Positions 16,258 through 23,867 of a DNA stretch of 32,229 nt are shown here, one piece after another. Source of the stretch: Lentisphaeria bacterium (GTDB taxonomy: Bacteria > Verrucomicrobiota > Lentisphaeria > Victivallales > UBA1829); NCBI GenBank assembly GCA_003526375.1, contig DPDG01000005.1, positions 1 to 32,229 of the forward strand. The letters run 5' to 3'. Within the stretch, counting starts at the first letter, position 1, and each line of letters starts with the position of its first letter. The notes under the pieces are model-generated. The model was not told the origin of the DNA and ran no database searches. It saw nothing but the letters and a program-made list of their open reading frames with translations. Position numbers and translations under genes: made by a program.

Positions 16258-17166
16258 TTAATGTTTTTTCAGGAATGCTTCGACTTCGGCGAGGGTCGGA
16301 ATCCCGGCGCGTCCGCCGAGCTTGCCGCATTTGATGCCGGATACCGCCGACGCGAAGCGCATACATTCATACAAGTCCCTGCAGGTGACGTATTTGACTC
16401 CGAATGCCGCATGGAAGACGTCGCCGGCGCCGGTGGTGTCGATCACCGGGCAGTCGTCGAAAATCGGGCAGGTGATGATCTTTCCGGTTTCCCGGTCATA
16501 GCACATGGAGCCGCGGCAGCCCATTGTGATTCCCGTGACCTTCGCGCCGATTTTCACGAGTTCCATCAATTGTTTTTCGTATCCTTCGATTCCGGTAAGC
16601 TGTCTGGCGAAAAACTCGGACGTGATGAGAAGATCGGTATGCTTCAGAATCTCCTCCACGCCCGGACGCAGAGTTCCGGCGTCGATATTGACGGTTACGC
16701 CGTGTTTCTGCGCCATTTTTGCGGCGGTCAGCGCGGCTTTGGTCTGGTGTCCGTCGAGATGCAGGATTTTCGCCCTGGAAATAAGAGATTCCGGAACCTC
16801 GCTGTCGGTCAGGTCCGCGCCGTTGCCGCGATACCATACGATACTGCGTTTGCCGGAGTTGTCGATCCAGCAGTATGCCGTGGATGTCGTGCAGCCTTTG
16901 CGGATCCGGAATGCTTCAGTGGATACGTTTTCCGCGTTGAGGTCTTTCACGATCGTCTGCCCGGATTCGTCATCGCCCGCCACGCCGACGAACGCGGTTT
17001 TCATGCCGAGCCTTGCGGCGGCGACTGTCGCGGTTGCGGCGGGGCCTCCGCCCTGAGTGAGATGTTCGAGCGCCTCGACCTTGTGGTCAAGCGGAATTTC
17101 AGAGACGCGGCAGAGATAATCATTGCTGCAGTAGCCGAGTCCGATGAATTCAATATCACTGCTCAT
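16258..17166 (-). CDS. PfkB/ribokinase-family sugar kinase
   Basis: The 302-aa protein shows the PfkB fold: the N-terminal QGGGPAATAT region (38-47) in place of the usual GGNxxN, the RLGMKTAFVGVAGDDESG stretch, and the C-terminal signature DTTGAGDVFHAAF (243-255) with catalytic Asp249. It is the first gene after a consensus promoter and precedes iolB by 33 bp. In the inositol pathway the step after IolB is done by the PfkB-family kinase IolC, followed by aldolase IolJ; this gene and the operon's aldolase could fill these roles. It does not have a clearly IolC-like N-terminus, so a ribokinase or sulfofructose-kinase-like specificity remains open. Confidence 0.87.
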   Translation of the reverse strand: MSSDIEFIGLGYCSNDYLCRVSEIPLDHKVEALEHLTQGGGPAATATVAAARLGMKTAFVGVAGDDESGQTIVKDLNAENVSTEAFRIRKGCTTSTAYCWIDNSGKRSIVWYRGNGADLTDSEVPESLISRAKILHLDGHQTKAALTAAKMAQKHGVTVNIDAGTLRPGVEEILKHTDLLITSEFFARQLTGIEGYEKQLMELVKIGAKVTGITMGCRGSMCYDRETGKIITCPIFDDCPVIDTTGAGDVFHAAFGVKYVTCRDLYECMRFASAVSGIKCGKLGGRAGIPTLAEVEAFLKKH

Positions 17167-17409
17167 GAAAGATTCCTTTCGTGGTCTTTTCTGTTGTTCT
17201 GTTGTTTATTATACAATGGAAAAATGCTTTGTCAATGGGGGAATGAAAGTTTTTTGAGAAAAAATTGATGATAAAATGAGAAATATGATGATAATATTTT
17301 GAGAATTAATGAGAAAAATGCGATTTTTTCTTTTCCGTCTGTTGAAAAATCACTCCGCGGGGGTAGTGTAATGCGGGTCGTCATAACGCTTACAAGAGGG
17401 AGTTGCAAT
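17167..17409. promoter_or_regulatory. Divergent control region with consensus minus-strand promoter
   Basis: For the minus-strand operon, TTGACA (plus 17230-17235), 16 bp, and TATAAT (plus 17208-17213) make a perfect sigma-70 consensus about 41 bp upstream of the PfkB start. On the other side, an AT-rich stretch carries the direct repeat TGATGATAA at 17266-17274 and 17286-17294, exactly 20 bp apart (two helical turns), a possible activator site for the racemase operon. No clear plus-strand -35/-10 pair was found. The shared 243-bp region suggests that the two operons may be co-regulated. Confidence 0.7.
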
Positions 17410-18681
17410 ATGCCGGACATCGAAATACCTTACGGAAAGACTGTACTTGCGGCATGGGTCGATGAGAAAAATTTTCTCGGGTGTTTTCATTCGTCCCTGC
17501 CGCCGGCATCCGTTGACGAAGCCGCCGAAGTGAGGCGCGCACTGGATGCTCCCATTGGTTCCCCGCCGCTTGAGGAATTGGCTTCCAAAGCGGAAAATGC
17601 CGTTGTCATCAGCAGCGATCACACGCGCCCCGTTCCGAGCCGGATCATCATGCCGCAGATTCTGGAACGGCTGCGCCGGGGGAATCCCCGCATTGATATT
17701 ACGATTCTGATTGCGACCGGTTTCCACCGTCCGACGACGGATGCGGAGCTGATTGAAAAGTTCGGCGCGGAGATTGTGAAACGTGAGAAAATTGCGGTGC
17801 ATGACTCCGGAGACGATTCTCAACTGGTGCATCTGGGAAAACTGCCGTCCGGCGGAGACCTGGTCGTCAGCAGGCTGGCGGCGGAAACGGACCTGCTGGT
17901 TGCCGAAGGTTTTATCGAACCTCATTTCTTTGCCGGCTTTTCCGGCGGCCGCAAAAGCGTGCTTCCCGGAGTCGCTTCCCGCCGGACGGTTCTGGCGAAT
18001 CACTGCGCCGAGTTCATTATGCACCCGAAGGCGCGGGCCGGCATTCTGGACGGCAATCCGATTCACCGGGACATGCTGTATGCGGCGGAGGCGGCGAAGC
18101 TTGCGTTTATCGTGAATGTGGTGATTGATGCAAAGAAAAAGGTGATTGCCGCATTTGCCGGAGATTCCGGCGCCGCGCACCGGGCGGGGACTGCGTATCT
18201 GGAACGGTATGCGCGCATCCGGGTGCCGGAGGCGGATATTGTGGTTACGGGCAACGGCGGCTATCCGCTGGACCAGAATGTATATCAGGCGGTCAAGGGA
18301 ATGACCGCGGGGGAGGCGGTCTGCCGGGAGGGCGGAGTCATCATTCTCTGCGCAAGCTGTTCGGACGGTCACGGCGGCGAGTCGTTCTACCGGCATCTTG
18401 CATCCTCGTCGCCGGAACGGATTCTGAAAGATGTTGCGGAGATTCCGCGCGACAGGACGGAACCCGATCAATGGGAGTATCAGATTCTTGCGCGTATTCT
18501 TGCGAAACATACCGTCATAATGGTGACGACGGACTGTGATCATAAGATGTTGCGGGAAATGCATCTGCATACGTCATCCTCGATTGGCGAGGCTCTCGCC
18601 CTGGCATTCGGGCTTTGCGGAGAAGCGGCGAAAGTCGCTGTCATTCCGGATGGTGTTTCTGTGATTGCGGAACAGATGTGA
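17410..18681 (+). CDS. larA: Nickel-pincer 2-hydroxyacid racemase, LarA family (lactate racemase)
   Basis: The start MPDIEIPYGK has GAGGGAG 7 nt upstream and matches the LarA N-terminus; in-frame ATGs at 17299 and 17371 are less likely. The 423-aa protein contains SDHTRP (69-74), GFHRPTT (104-110, His106), EPHFFAGFSGGRKS (170-183, His172 and Lys182) and NHC (197-199, His198). These match Lactiplantibacillus LarA His108, His174, Lys184 and His200 with a constant offset of two, so the lysine that carries the nickel pincer nucleotide and the nickel ligand are present. LarB, LarC and LarE, needed to make the cofactor, are not in the window. Family members also racemise or epimerise other 2-hydroxy acids, including gluconate. 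Confidence 0.9.
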   Translation: MPDIEIPYGKTVLAAWVDEKNFLGCFHSSLPPASVDEAAEVRRALDAPIGSPPLEELASKAENAVVISSDHTRPVPSRIIMPQILERLRRGNPRIDITILIATGFHRPTTDAELIEKFGAEIVKREKIAVHDSGDDSQLVHLGKLPSGGDLVVSRLAAETDLLVAEGFIEPHFFAGFSGGRKSVLPGVASRRTVLANHCAEFIMHPKARAGILDGNPIHRDMLYAAEAAKLAFIVNVVIDAKKKVIAAFAGDSGAAHRAGTAYLERYARIRVPEADIVVTGNGGYPLDQNVYQAVKGMTAGEAVCREGGVIILCASCSDGHGGESFYRHLASSSPERILKDVAEIPRDRTEPDQWEYQILARILAKHTVIMVTTDCDHKMLREMHLHTSSSIGEALALAFGLCGEAAKVAVIPDGVSVIAEQM

Positions 18682-18705
18682 AACCATATCATCAAAGGGA
18701 GATAT

Positions 18706-19509
18706 ATGAATATTATTGTCTGCATCAAGCAGGTGCCGGGGACGGCGCAGGTGGAGATCGACGAAAAGACGGGAGTTCTGAAGCGCGACGGCGTTGCGTC
18801 GAAGATGAATCCGTTCGATCTGTTCGCAATTGAGAGCGCAATGCGCCTGAAAGAGAAATACGGCGGCAGGGTGACGGCATTGACGATGGGCCCGCCGCAG
18901 GCGGAAAAGGTTCTGCGGGAAGCTTTTATGATGGGTGTGGATGATGCTGTCCTGCTTTCCGACCGCAGGTTCGGCGGTGCGGACGTGCTGGCGACTTCCT
19001 ATACGATTTCGCAGGGAATCCGTAAAATCGGCTCCTATGACCTGATCCTGTGCGGCAAGCAGACCACGGACGGCGATACTGCGCAGGTCGGCGCCGAGCT
19101 GGCGGAGTTCCTCGGAATACCGCATCTGGCGAATGTGACGAAGCTCATGGAGCTGGTGAAAGGGAAAAAGCTGGATGTCGAGGCGGAAATCCCTCTGCAT
19201 GTGGTGGATGTCAGAATGTCGCTTCCCTGCCTGCTGACTGTGGAGAAAGGCATCTTCGAGCCGCGCCTGCCGTCCTTCCGCCGCAAGCTTGCGACGGCAG
19301 ATCAAAAGATCACCTGTCTTACGCTGGATGATCTTCCCGACAGGGATGAGAACCATTACGGTTTGAACGGCTCCCCGACGCAGGTTCAGAAGATTTTCCC
19401 GCCGGAAGTCAAAACGGAAAAAGAGGTCTGGACAGGCTCTTCCGATGAGCTGAGCGGGAAACTTTACGGGTTTTTGAACGAGAAGCGTTTCCTTAGCGAA
19501 TTGAGGTGA
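18706..19509 (+). CDS. etfB: Electron transfer flavoprotein beta subunit (EtfB / LctB type)
   Basis: The 267-aa protein starts MNIIVCIKQVPGT and has the typical EtfB regions: MNPFDLFAIESAMRLKE, VTALTMGPPQAEKVLREAFMMGVDDAVLLSD, LILCGKQTTDGDTAQVGAELAEFLGIP and PCLLTVEKG. The CGKQTTDGDTAQVG stretch is the FAD-binding loop of the electron-bifurcating Etf group. It follows larA by 24 bp and precedes the alpha subunit by 4 bp. With EtfA and the GlcD-like dehydrogenase it should form a cytoplasmic complex like LctBCD of Acetobacterium woodii, which couples lactate oxidation with NAD+ to oxidation of reduced ferredoxin. That function is inferred from gene order and family. Confidence 0.93.
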   Translation: MNIIVCIKQVPGTAQVEIDEKTGVLKRDGVASKMNPFDLFAIESAMRLKEKYGGRVTALTMGPPQAEKVLREAFMMGVDDAVLLSDRRFGGADVLATSYTISQGIRKIGSYDLILCGKQTTDGDTAQVGAELAEFLGIPHLANVTKLMELVKGKKLDVEAEIPLHVVDVRMSLPCLLTVEKGIFEPRLPSFRRKLATADQKITCLTLDDLPDRDENHYGLNGSPTQVQKIFPPEVKTEKEVWTGSSDELSGKLYGFLNEKRFLSELR

Positions 19510-19513
19510 GAAG

Positions 19514-20794
19514 ATGGCGAAGATCGTAATTCATCAGGAAAAGATCACGGACGAGAAGAAACTCAATACGCTGTTTCCGTTCGGAACGGGGGACCTGAAT
19601 CTTTCGGATGTGGTGCTGCATGAGGGCAGGGTGACGGATGTGAAGAAGCTTCAGGCGCTCTGTCCGTTCGGCGCGATTGAATATGCCAATGGCGAGCTTT
19701 CCATCAATGCCGGCTGCCGCATGTGCAGAATCTGCTGTAAAAAGAGTGACGGAATTTTTGAATATGTTGAAGACGAGTCCGAAAAAGGGGTGGACAAATC
19801 GGAGTGGCAGGGCGTGGCTGTGGTCGCGGAAATGGTCGGGAGCAACGTACACCCGGTGACGCTGGAGCTGATCGGCAAGGCGCGCGAACTCGCCGGGAAA
19901 GTCGGGCAGAAAGTCTTCTGTCTGCTGATCGGGCACAACCTCAGCAAATGCGCGGCGGAACTCGCCGGTTACGGAGTGGACGAAATTTATCTTTACGATC
20001 AGGAGGAACTTGCGCATTTCAGGATCGAACCTTACTGTGCCGCGCTTGAGGATTTCATCAATTACGTGAAACCGTCCGTGGTGCTGGTCGGCGGAACTTC
20101 GGTCGGACGCTCCCTCGCGCCCCGTGCCGCTGCGCGTTTCCGTTCCGGTCTGACCGCGGACTGCACCGTGCTGGATATCCGGGAAAATACCGATCTTGAC
20201 CAGATCCGCCCTGCATACGGCGGCAACATCATGGCGCATATCCGGACCCCGAAGCACCGTCCGCAGTTTGCCACGGTCCGTTGCAGGATTTTTGCCATGC
20301 CGGAAAAAACTGCGCCTCATGCGAAATTCATTGCCGGAAAACTGGATACGGCGCGCCTTGCGTCGGGGATAGAATTTCTGGAGATGCGCCGCAAACAGAG
20401 CGAGCGCGGAATTGAGGATGCCGATGTGATCGTCGTTGCCGGGCGCGGACTCAGGAAACCGGAGGATATTGCGATGCTGGAGGAGCTGGCGGGACTGCTC
20501 GGCGGGCAGCTCGGTTCGACTCGTGCGATGGTCGAGGCGGGATGGATTGACGCAAAGCGCCAGATCGGGCTCAGCGGGCGCACGGTCAAGCCGAAACTCA
20601 TCATTACCTGTGCGGTTTCCGGCGCGGTTCAGTTCGCGGCGGGAATGAACGGAAGTGAACTGATCGTCGCGATCAATACGGATCCGGACGCGCCGATTTT
20701 CAATATCGCGCATGTCGGAATCGTAGGGGATGTCTATGAAATTGTGCCGAAGCTCGCTGCACGGATCAAAGCGGAGAAAGGAAACTTGAAATGA
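19514..20794 (+). CDS. etfA: Electron transfer flavoprotein alpha subunit with N-terminal Fe-S domain (EtfA / LctC type)
   Basis: The 426-aa protein is longer than ordinary EtfA because of an N-terminal domain of about 85 residues with C50 (LCPFGAIEY) and CRMCRICC (68-75; C68, C71, C74), four cysteines suited to one [4Fe-4S] cluster. The Etf alpha body follows, with the FAD-binding GLSGRTVKPKLIITCAVSGA region (from about residue 352). Confurcating lactate dehydrogenase LctC has a comparable cluster domain that accepts or donates ferredoxin electrons. The first 57 residues contain two copies of a KKL-x3-PFG module 29 residues apart; only the second has the cysteine. Its stop overlaps the next start (ATGA). 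Confidence 0.92.
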   Translation: MAKIVIHQEKITDEKKLNTLFPFGTGDLNLSDVVLHEGRVTDVKKLQALCPFGAIEYANGELSINAGCRMCRICCKKSDGIFEYVEDESEKGVDKSEWQGVAVVAEMVGSNVHPVTLELIGKARELAGKVGQKVFCLLIGHNLSKCAAELAGYGVDEIYLYDQEELAHFRIEPYCAALEDFINYVKPSVVLVGGTSVGRSLAPRAAARFRSGLTADCTVLDIRENTDLDQIRPAYGGNIMAHIRTPKHRPQFATVRCRIFAMPEKTAPHAKFIAGKLDTARLASGIEFLEMRRKQSERGIEDADVIVVAGRGLRKPEDIAMLEELAGLLGGQLGSTRAMVEAGWIDAKRQIGLSGRTVKPKLIITCAVSGAVQFAAGMNGSELIVAINTDPDAPIFNIAHVGIVGDVYEIVPKLAARIKAEKGNLK

Positions 20795-22194
20795 GTGCGG
20801 ATTACAGGAAAATGGATCAGAAGGATATGGACTTTCTCCGTTCGGTCTGTTCGCCGGAGCGCGTGACGGCACAGGGGGCAATCAGCGAGGATTACTGGCA
20901 TGACGAGCTCGGCGGAATCAAAAGGGAGCCCGAAGCGCTTGTCAAGGTGCTTTCGACGCGGGAAGTTTCCGAAATCATGAAATATGCGCATGAACACAAG
21001 ATTCCCGTGACTCCGCGCGGACAGGGGACGGGGCTTGTCGGCGCATCCGTGGCACTCCACGGCGGAATCATGCTGGACTTCTGCGCGATGAATCATTTCC
21101 TTGAACTGGATGAAGTCAATATGACACTGACTCTTGAACCGGGCGTGCTTCTGATGGAGATTGCCAAATTCGTGGAACCGCACAATCTGTTTTACCCGCC
21201 GGACCCCGGCGAAAAGACTGCGACGATCGGCGGCAATGTAAATACGAATGCAGGCGGAATGCGTGCCGTGAAATACGGAATCACGCGTGATTATGTGCGC
21301 GGGCTTGAAGTCGTTCTGCCCGACGGCAAGGTGATCGAAGTCGGGGGCAAGATCGTGAAGAACAGTTCCGGCTATGATCTCAAGGATCTGTTTGTCGGCT
21401 CCGAGGGAACGCTGGGGGTGATCACGAAAATTATTCTGCGGCTGATTCCATTGCCGAAACATAAGATCAGCCTTCTGGTGCCGTTTCCCGATCTGAATTC
21501 GGCGATTTCGGCGGTGCCGGAGGTCATCAAGGCGAGTTCCGTTCCGACTGCGGTTGAATTCATGGAACGCGAAGTGATTCTTGCCGCGGAGGAGTTCCTC
21601 AACCGGAAATTCCCGGACAACAGCGCGGATGCGTATCTGTTGCTGACGTTTGACGGAATGAGCTCGACGGAGATCGAACTTGCATACCATGCGGTTGCGA
21701 CGCGCTGTCTGGAGCTCGGAGCTCTGGATGTGTTCATGTCCGACACCGATGAGCGCAATGAATCCCTCTGGGCGGCGCGCGGCGCTTTTCTGGAGGCGAT
21801 CAAGGCGTCCACTACGGAAATGGATGAATGCGATGTCGTTGTTCCGCGTCTGCATGTGGCGGAGTTCATTGCGTTTGCTTCGTCGCTTCAGAAGAAACAC
21901 GGTGTCCGTATCCGTTCTTTCGGGCACGCCGGTGACGGTAATCTGCATATCTACATCCTGCGCGATGAGCTGGATGAAAAGGCGTGGAAGAAGACACTCG
22001 GCGCGGTGTTCAAGGAGCTGTATGACCGTGCGCATGAGCTCGGCGGCCAGGTCTCCGGTGAACACGGAATCGGTTTTGCGAAGAAGCCGTATCTGGCGGA
22101 ATCGCTTGCACCGGAGGTGATTGCGCTGATGAAAAACATCAAGCAGGCGTTTGACCCGGAGAATATCCTGAATCCCGGCAAGGTGATTGGATAG
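20791..22194 (+). CDS. lctD: FAD-linked lactate/glycolate-type dehydrogenase (GlcD / LctD family)
   Basis: The 467-aa protein has the PCMH FAD-binding motifs PRGQGTGLVGASVALHGG, PPDPGEKTATIGGNVNTNAGG, KNSSGYDLKDLFVGSEGTLGVIT, and the C-terminal GHAGDGNLH and GQVSGEHGIG motifs with the histidines used by 2-hydroxyacid dehydrogenases. It overlaps the EtfA gene by 4 bp and closes the larA-etfB-etfA-lctD unit, which makes an electron-confurcating lactate dehydrogenase the best call. D-lactate is the usual substrate of this clade, and the upstream racemase would allow both enantiomers to be used. Other 2-hydroxy acids cannot be excluded. No lactate permease gene is adjacent. Confidence 0.9.
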   Translation: MSADYRKMDQKDMDFLRSVCSPERVTAQGAISEDYWHDELGGIKREPEALVKVLSTREVSEIMKYAHEHKIPVTPRGQGTGLVGASVALHGGIMLDFCAMNHFLELDEVNMTLTLEPGVLLMEIAKFVEPHNLFYPPDPGEKTATIGGNVNTNAGGMRAVKYGITRDYVRGLEVVLPDGKVIEVGGKIVKNSSGYDLKDLFVGSEGTLGVITKIILRLIPLPKHKISLLVPFPDLNSAISAVPEVIKASSVPTAVEFMEREVILAAEEFLNRKFPDNSADAYLLLTFDGMSSTEIELAYHAVATRCLELGALDVFMSDTDERNESLWAARGAFLEAIKASTTEMDECDVVVPRLHVAEFIAFASSLQKKHGVRIRSFGHAGDGNLHIYILRDELDEKAWKKTLGAVFKELYDRAHELGGQVSGEHGIGFAKKPYLAESLAPEVIALMKNIKQAFDPENILNPGKVIG

Positions 22195-22601
22195 ACGGCT
22201 GACTGCCGGAATCCGCAATCATTTTTCCCGGAGGGCAGCCGCAGGTTCTGCGGAAGGCATTCGTGAAGCAGTGCGGACAGTTCCAGTTGCAGAGTTCAGA
22301 GATTCCGTTACGGATCATGAGTCTGAAGATGTGTCTTTCTTCCGGCGCCGTGATCCGGTGTTCATGAAAATGCGGATGGAGTTTCCGGAGGATTGTTTGA
22401 GATAATACAAGAGGATAAGTTTGATCCCTGTAAAACTGCTCTGTTCCGCAGTAAAAGAGATTCCGTTTTATTTTGATATGGGGGAAGCATATAACTTTTT
22501 GCCTGAAAAAGCTTGCGCTCTGTTTTGCTTTTCCGGGGGGCGGCTGTATTGTAAGGAATGACATGTTCAACCTTAAACGAAGAAAACAGGAGTCTTTTTC
22601 C
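22195..22601. other. 407-bp intergenic region with small hairpin and a coding-like minus frame
   Basis: CCGCAG (22239-22244) and CTGCGG (22248-22253) form a perfect 6-bp stem with a 3-nt loop, without a U tract, 45 bp after the LctD-type gene; CGGCTG (22196-22201) and CAGCCG (22236-22241) are an alternative pairing. A minus-strand open stretch (about 22205-22405) reads like protein, including PHFHEH and NWNCPHC segments, but has no suitable start near a ribosome-binding site. The right part is AT-rich and should hold the promoter of the oxidoreductase gene; no clear -35/-10 pair was found. Confidence 0.45.
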
Positions 22602-23774
22602 ATGGAAAAAGTGAAATTCGGCATTATCGGCATCGGCAACATGGGCAGCGCACATGTCGTCAATATCAACAACCTGAAAAACTGCGAACTGACGGCTGTC
22701 TGTGATATTGATCCCGAAGCATTCAACCGCATCGACGAGGGAATCCGTTCCAGACTGCAATTGTTCACGGACCCCGAAAAGTTTCTGAAGGAGGCGGAGA
22801 TCGACGCCGTCATGATTTCCGTTCCGCACTACTCACATCCCGATCTTGCGATTCTTGCAATGCAGCAGGGCAAGCATGTCATCGTGGAAAAACCGATTGC
22901 CGTCCACAAGGCGGAGGCGGAGCGCATGATCGCGGAGGCGAAGAAGTATCCGGAGCTCAAAAAGTCCGCAATGTTCAATCAGCGAACGATTCCCGCGCAT
23001 AAGAAGATCAAGCAGATGATTGATTCCGGCGAGCTCGGAAAGATCATGCGCGTGAACTGGATCATCACCGACTGGTTCCGGTCTCAGTGCTATTATGATT
23101 CCGGCGACTGGCGTGCGAGCTGGCGCGGAGAGGGCGGCGGCGTTCTCCTGAACCAGTGTCCCCATCAGCTTGACCTGATGCAGTGGTTCTTCGGCATGCC
23201 GTGCAAGGTCCGCGCGACTGCGAAGTTCGGAAAATATCACGATATCGAGGTCGAAGACGAAGTCAATGCCTATCTGGAGTATGCGGACGGCAAAACCGGA
23301 AACTTCATCGCCTGCACCGGCGAAATCCCCGGCACGAACCGTCTGGAAATCATGGCGGAGCGCGGGCGCCTGGTATATGAGGGCGGCAAACTTGAATTCA
23401 AGCGCAATGAAGTCGAAACAACCGAATTCAACAGGACGACAGATAAAAAATTCGGCATTCCGGACATCTGGCGGTGCGAGATTCCCGTTGCTCCGCCCAG
23501 CCCCGCGCCGCATAAGGACATCGTCGAGAACGTCGCCAATGCGATCCTGCACGGCACGCCGCTTCTTGCCCCGATGGAGGAGGGGATCAATGGACTGGAA
23601 CTCGGCAATGCAATGCTGCTTTCCGGCTGGAAGGAAGAAACCGTGAACCTGCCGATTGATTCCGCCGAATATGCGGCACGTCTGGAAAGGCTGATTGCGA
23701 CGTCCCGGTATCAGAAGAAGGCTGTGAAAAAATCCGGCAACGCGGATGGGTTCGGTTCTTCTTTCGGAAGCTGA
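22602..23774 (+). CDS. Gfo/Idh/MocA-family NAD(P)-dependent oxidoreductase
   Basis: Starting at MEKVKFGIIGIGNMGS, after AGGAG at 22587-22591, the protein is 390 aa; the open frame extends 43 codons upstream but that part is non-coding in character. The Rossmann motif is GIGNMG (10-15), followed by the EKP catalytic motif (VEKPIAVHKAEAERMI), whose lysine takes part in hydride transfer, and the family's RGEGGGVLLNQCPHQLDLMQWFFG stretch with the candidate catalytic His. Members oxidise or reduce hydroxyls of sugars and cyclitols, inositol dehydrogenase among them, so it might complement the IolB operon 5 kb away; this is speculative. It ends at a bidirectional terminator. Confidence 0.9.
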   Translation: MEKVKFGIIGIGNMGSAHVVNINNLKNCELTAVCDIDPEAFNRIDEGIRSRLQLFTDPEKFLKEAEIDAVMISVPHYSHPDLAILAMQQGKHVIVEKPIAVHKAEAERMIAEAKKYPELKKSAMFNQRTIPAHKKIKQMIDSGELGKIMRVNWIITDWFRSQCYYDSGDWRASWRGEGGGVLLNQCPHQLDLMQWFFGMPCKVRATAKFGKYHDIEVEDEVNAYLEYADGKTGNFIACTGEIPGTNRLEIMAERGRLVYEGGKLEFKRNEVETTEFNRTTDKKFGIPDIWRCEIPVAPPSPAPHKDIVENVANAILHGTPLLAPMEEGINGLELGNAMLLSGWKEETVNLPIDSAEYAARLERLIATSRYQKKAVKKSGNADGFGSSFGS

Positions 23775-23820
23775 TTTCTGAGGGAGACTTTCAGAGAAAA
23801 TCTCCTGAATCATGAAAATG

Positions 23821-23849
23821 AAAAAGCCCGGTCAGATGCCGGGCTTTTT
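23821..23849. terminator. Bidirectional Rho-independent terminator
   Basis: AGCCCGG (23825-23831), loop of 7, CCGGGCT (23839-23845), flanked by five A (23821-23825) and five T (23845-23849). It works in both directions and lies between the Gfo/Idh/MocA gene stop (23774) and the stop of the convergent membrane-protein gene (23868). An additional small stem GGAGA (23783-23787)/TCTCC (23801-23805) precedes it. Confidence 0.93.
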
Positions 23850-23867
23850 CGTATCCGGGTTTTCCGG

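Noticed and set aside
22473..22601. N-terminal extension of the Gfo/Idh/MocA gene
   Set aside because: The 43 extra codons precede a good AGGAG site and the Rossmann motif begins right after the ATG at 22602.
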